A stretch of 9,327 bases of DNA. Source: Lysobacterales bacterium UBA5700. Lineage in GTDB: Bacteria > Pseudomonadota > Gammaproteobacteria > Xanthomonadales > Xanthomonadaceae. Below, one piece after another: positions 6,887 to 9,327 of this stretch (position 1 is its first letter; every line of letters starts with the position of its first letter). Location: NCBI GenBank assembly GCA_002420085.1, contig DIHI01000002.1:1042-10368 (forward strand), read 5' to 3'. A program made the translations under genes and the position numbers. Below the pieces are notes generated by a model. It did not search any database, had not been told where the DNA came from, and worked only from the letters and a program-made list of their open reading frames with translations.

Positions 6887-8161
6887 ATGCGCAATTCGTT
6901 GACCAAATTCATCTCTGCCGCCTGCCTGCTGCTGTCGGCCTCGGCCGGTGCCGCTGGCCTGATTCCTGCCCCGGGCAGCGACGATCTGGTTGCCAGCCGG
7001 CTGATCGCCGCGCCGGATCCGGGCTTCGCCACCGAAAGCCAGGCCGTTTCGTTTGCCTGGGCGCTCGATCGCAACAGCGAACTCGCCGCGCCACAGCCCT
7101 ACGTGGCCGAAAGCCGTGAGTTCTTCGAGACCGTCAGCGCCGCCAGCTTGCGGGCCGGCTACCGGATCGACACCACCGCCCCCGGTGCCGTGATCCGGAT
7201 CAGCCCGGACCAGACCGGCAACGTCACCGGCCTGCTGCCGGCCGATCTCGAAGTGATGCACAACGGCACCCTGGTTCCGACCAGTGCCGCCATCGATCAG
7301 GTCGCCACCGCCGAACAGCTTCGTCAGGCTGGTCTGGACTCCGGCAATGGCGCACTCGGCTTCCGGGTCAAGCCGGAACTCGGTGCCGGCGATGTCGTGA
7401 TCCGCTCGGCCAAGGCCAAGGGCCGCTACCTGGTTCATGTGTTCGAGCCGAACAGCAGCCTCACCCTGACCCTTGGCAGCGAGCGCAACACCCATCTGGC
7501 CGGTGAGTCGCTCAGCGTCGTCGCGCGACTGAGCGATGGCGATGTCGGCATCGATGGTGCCCGCTACGGCGGCATCGTCACCGCCCCGGACGGACGCACC
7601 TTCCCGCTGACGTTTTCGGCCGCTGCCGGGGATGTTGCCGGTCGGATCGCCTTGCCGACCGAAGCCTCGTCGTTGCCCGGCCTGTGGGAAGTCCACACCT
7701 TCGCCCGTGGCGAGCGTGCCGGTGGCCGACTGCTGCGTGACGCCAAGATCGCCGTCGCGGTATCCGCTCCGACCGCCCGTCTGAGCGGCGACTACACGGT
7801 CGATGCCAGTAATGGCCTGAAGATCGCCATGGGTGTCGAGACCGCCAGTGCCGGCCGTTACGAGTTGCGTGGCGTGCTGTACGGCACCGATACCTCGGGT
7901 CGCCTGGCCCCGATGGCGGCAGCCAGCAGCGCCAACGTGCTGACGTCCGGCACCGGTGAACTGGCCCTGCACTTCGGAGCCGAACTCCTGGGCCGGGGCT
8001 TCTCCGCACCGTATGCCCTGCGCGATCTGACCCTCAGCGACCAGAGCCGGATGGGTCGGCTGGAAGCGCGTGCGATCGGACCGACGATCGAAGTCGGCTC
8101 GGCCGTCGGCAATGGTTCCGCGCGGCCGGCGCCGCGACTCGACGGCATCCAGGAGAACTGA
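6887..8161 (+). CDS. Secreted protein resembling DUF4785 family
   Basis: This exported protein of 424 residues has no known enzymatic role. A Sec signal covers about residues 1-23 (MRNSLTKFISAACLLLSASA, then GAA). The only Cys (13) is inside the signal and too early for a lipobox, so it is probably not a lipoprotein. The mature part has no Cys. A region at about 72-108 (ESREFFETVSAASLRAGYRI, then TTAPGAVIRISP) and the C-terminal part with GRYELRGVLYGTDTSGRLAP (about 323-342) and SAPYALRDLTLSDQSRMG (373-390) match my memory of the DUF4785 family. That assignment was not checked by a profile search. The middle (about 190-300) reads like beta-sandwich/Ig-like repeats (PDGRTFPLTF, PGLWEVHTFARG). 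An AAGGAA ribosome-binding site overlaps the stop codon of the upstream hydrolase, so the two genes are almost surely co-transcribed and may act together outside the cytoplasm. Confidence 0.78.
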   Translation: MRNSLTKFISAACLLLSASAGAAGLIPAPGSDDLVASRLIAAPDPGFATESQAVSFAWALDRNSELAAPQPYVAESREFFETVSAASLRAGYRIDTTAPGAVIRISPDQTGNVTGLLPADLEVMHNGTLVPTSAAIDQVATAEQLRQAGLDSGNGALGFRVKPELGAGDVVIRSAKAKGRYLVHVFEPNSSLTLTLGSERNTHLAGESLSVVARLSDGDVGIDGARYGGIVTAPDGRTFPLTFSAAAGDVAGRIALPTEASSLPGLWEVHTFARGERAGGRLLRDAKIAVAVSAPTARLSGDYTVDASNGLKIAMGVETASAGRYELRGVLYGTDTSGRLAPMAAASSANVLTSGTGELALHFGAELLGRGFSAPYALRDLTLSDQSRMGRLEARAIGPTIEVGSAVGNGSARPAPRLDGIQEN

Positions 8162-8221
8162 TCCAGCGCCAATGCGATTCGATCACGCCGGCCATCGCCG
8201 GCGTCGCTCAAGGATGAAACC

Positions 8222-8251
8222 CAGAACGCCCGGAGCATTCCGGGCGTTCTG
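8222..8251. terminator. Probable bidirectional terminator between convergent genes
   Basis: CAGAACGCCCGG (8222-8233) and CCGGGCGTTCTG (8240-8251) form a perfect 12-bp stem with a six-base loop. It lies between the end of the secreted-protein operon (8161, plus strand) and the end of dapB (8318, minus strand). The T tracts are weak on both sides: CTGTGTGT on plus, and GGTTTCAT on minus. The stem strength and the position between convergent genes support termination in both directions. Confidence 0.68.
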
Positions 8252-8317
8252 CTGTGTGTACGGTGCGGCGAGCCTGACGCGGGCCACCTACGGCGCCGCT
8301 TGAATCCAGGCCGCTGT

Positions 8318-9058
8318 TCAGACCCCCATCAGTTCGGACAGGGCGTAGCGCTTGGCCGGACGTCCGTGCAGCCGGCTGGCCGCCAGCAGGGCACCTCGGG
8401 CAAAGATGTCGCGGTCGCTGGCGCGATGGACGATTTCCAGACGCTCGCCGATTCCGGCGAACTGCACGGTGTGCTCACCGACGATGTCGCCCGCCCGCAG
8501 ACTGGCATAGTGTGGTGGCCGACCGCTGCCGGCCGCTACCGCTGCCCCGAGGGCCAGGGCGGTGCCCGACGGAGCATCCCGCTTGCCGCTGTGATGGGCC
8601 TCGACGATGTCGCAGTCCCAGGCTGCCAGCAGCGCTGCGGTCCGTCGCGCCAACTCGGTGGCGACCAGCACCCCCAGGCTGAAATTGGCCGCCCACAGAA
8701 TGGGGATTTTCTGACCGGCCGCCTCGATGGCGTCGAATTGGGCTTCACTCAGCCCGGTGGTTCCGCTGACCAGGGCCGAGCGGCGCTCCAGACAGAGCGA
8801 GAGCACGGCATCGAAGCCTGCCGGGACGCTGAAATCGACCGCCAGATCGAACTCGGGCGTGCTATCGAGACGGGCGACATGGATGACCGGCACGCCGAGA
8901 CCACCGACCGCCTCGGGGTCGCGTCCGACGACTGCCGCGACTGGACGGAATCGACGGGAAAACTGCGCGTCTTCGACCGCCAGACGCAGCAACGCACGAC
9001 CCATGCGCCCGGAGGCGCCATGGATCAGCAGACGAATGGGCGCGGCAGACTCGATCAT
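8318..9058 (-). CDS. dapB: 4-hydroxy-tetrahydrodipicolinate reductase
   Basis: This enzyme reduces the DapA product with NAD(P)H in the diaminopimelate/lysine pathway, which supplies lysine and the peptidoglycan cross-link. It acts in the cytosol, usually as a tetramer. The 246 residues are slightly shorter than E. coli DapB (273). The N-terminal nucleotide-binding fold has IHGASGRMGRAL (12-23). VSGTTGLSEAQ (97-107) and LWAANFSLGV (121-130) follow, then the catalytic and substrate-binding signature EAHHSGKRDAPSGTAL (153-168) with His155, His156 and Lys159. The C-terminus has FARGALLAASRL and RYALSELMGV. The ATG at 9058 fits the expected start; the ribosome-binding site is weak. In many gammaproteobacteria dapB precedes carAB. 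Here a convergent operon and a terminator hairpin follow it instead, so it appears to be transcribed without carAB. Confidence 0.95.
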   Translation of the reverse strand: MIESAAPIRLLIHGASGRMGRALLRLAVEDAQFSRRFRPVAAVVGRDPEAVGGLGVPVIHVARLDSTPEFDLAVDFSVPAGFDAVLSLCLERRSALVSGTTGLSEAQFDAIEAAGQKIPILWAANFSLGVLVATELARRTAALLAAWDCDIVEAHHSGKRDAPSGTALALGAAVAAGSGRPPHYASLRAGDIVGEHTVQFAGIGERLEIVHRASDRDIFARGALLAASRLHGRPAKRYALSELMGV

Positions 9059-9327
9059 CGACGACTCACTGGCGACATGGCTTGGACGATTCGCCTGTGC
9101 GCCTCACCCGGACACCACAGGCACGGGAAACTCGGACGATCAGCCGCCGACGGCGGCGGGTGGCGGGACCGCGTGCTCGCTGCGGGCGCATGATCTGGCG
9201 GCCTCCGGCCTGACCCTGATCGCCCGGCTCAGCCGTAAGCTGACCTGGGGCCAGATCGGCAATGATCGAGCGCCATCATCCCGGCCCTCTGCCGACGACC
9301 GGCCTGCCGCACGACCGCTTCGTGCTT
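9059..9327. other. Region upstream of dapB without a convincing gene
   Basis: No recognisable coding region spans this stretch. It should contain the dapB promoter (minus strand), but no clear -35/-10 pair was found. A plus-strand ATG at 9262 opens a frame to the window end (22 codons: MIERHHPGPL, then PTTGLPHDRFVL). It could be the start of a neighbouring gene, but too little is visible to name it. On the minus strand the longest frame entering from the right edge (codons 9327 to about 9230) ends at a TGA and shows no known motif. Confidence 0.35.

Noticed and set aside
6068..7972. 634-residue minus-strand ORF opposite the hydrolase and secreted-protein genes
   Set aside because: It is an antisense shadow of two well-supported genes, with low-complexity Gly/Ala/Arg-rich composition typical of the complement of GC-rich codons and no motif.
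8186..8203. CGCCGG/CCGGCG inverted repeat after the secreted-protein gene
   Set aside because: Only a 6-bp GC stem with no T tract. Such repeats are common by chance in GC-rich DNA, and the stronger hairpin at 8222-8251 explains termination.
8300..9193. 297-residue plus-strand ORF over dapB
   Set aside because: It is a shadow of dapB, which has all its catalytic motifs on the minus strand.
1..9327. CRISPR array, tRNA/rRNA genes or a complete insertion sequence
   Set aside because: No regularly spaced repeats, no tRNA-like cloverleaf or rRNA sequence and no intact transposase were seen on reading both strands.

Overview
The window is GC-rich bacterial chromosome. Its gene content (glutamine-dependent AsnB, DapB, a YggS-type PLP protein, a penicillin-acylase-family hydrolase and an integron-integrase fragment) and its compact layout suggest a gammaproteobacterium of the Xanthomonadales/Lysobacterales type. 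That placement comes from remembered protein resemblance, not from a search.

Layout, left to right. (1) 1-490: a small + strand ORF with a good ribosome-binding site encodes only the N-terminal DNA-binding domain of an integron-type tyrosine recombinase. The similarity stops abruptly near 393 and no catalytic domain follows. (2) 549-2246, minus strand: asparagine synthetase B. (3) 2247-2648: the regulatory region between asnB and the divergent yggS. On the minus strand it holds a 47-codon leader ORF with five Asn codons within seven codons, a mutually exclusive antiterminator/terminator arrangement, and a perfect intrinsic terminator 67 bases before asnB. A promoter candidate overlaps a perfect inverted repeat. 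(4) 2649-5857, plus strand: yggS, overlapping by ATGA a membrane-anchored penicillin-acylase-family Ntn hydrolase. (5) 6029-8161, plus strand: a two-gene unit for exported proteins, a lipase-like alpha/beta hydrolase followed 12 bases later by a secreted DUF4785-like protein. (6) 8222-8251: a strong hairpin between convergent genes. (7) 8318-9058, minus strand: dapB. (8) 9059-9327: no convincing gene, apart from a possible gene start at 9262 that runs off the window.

The most notable item is the asnB leader. It has the parts of a classical ribosome-mediated attenuator, but its regulatory codons are for asparagine. If Asn-tRNA is charged, the ribosome reaches the leader stop codon and covers the antiterminator strand, so the terminator forms. 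If Asn-tRNA is scarce, the ribosome stalls on the Asn codons, the antiterminator forms and asnB is transcribed. The parts are visible in the sequence; the mechanism is inferred. The remaining genes are ordinary housekeeping (dapB: lysine and peptidoglycan precursors; yggS: PLP homeostasis) or exported hydrolases.
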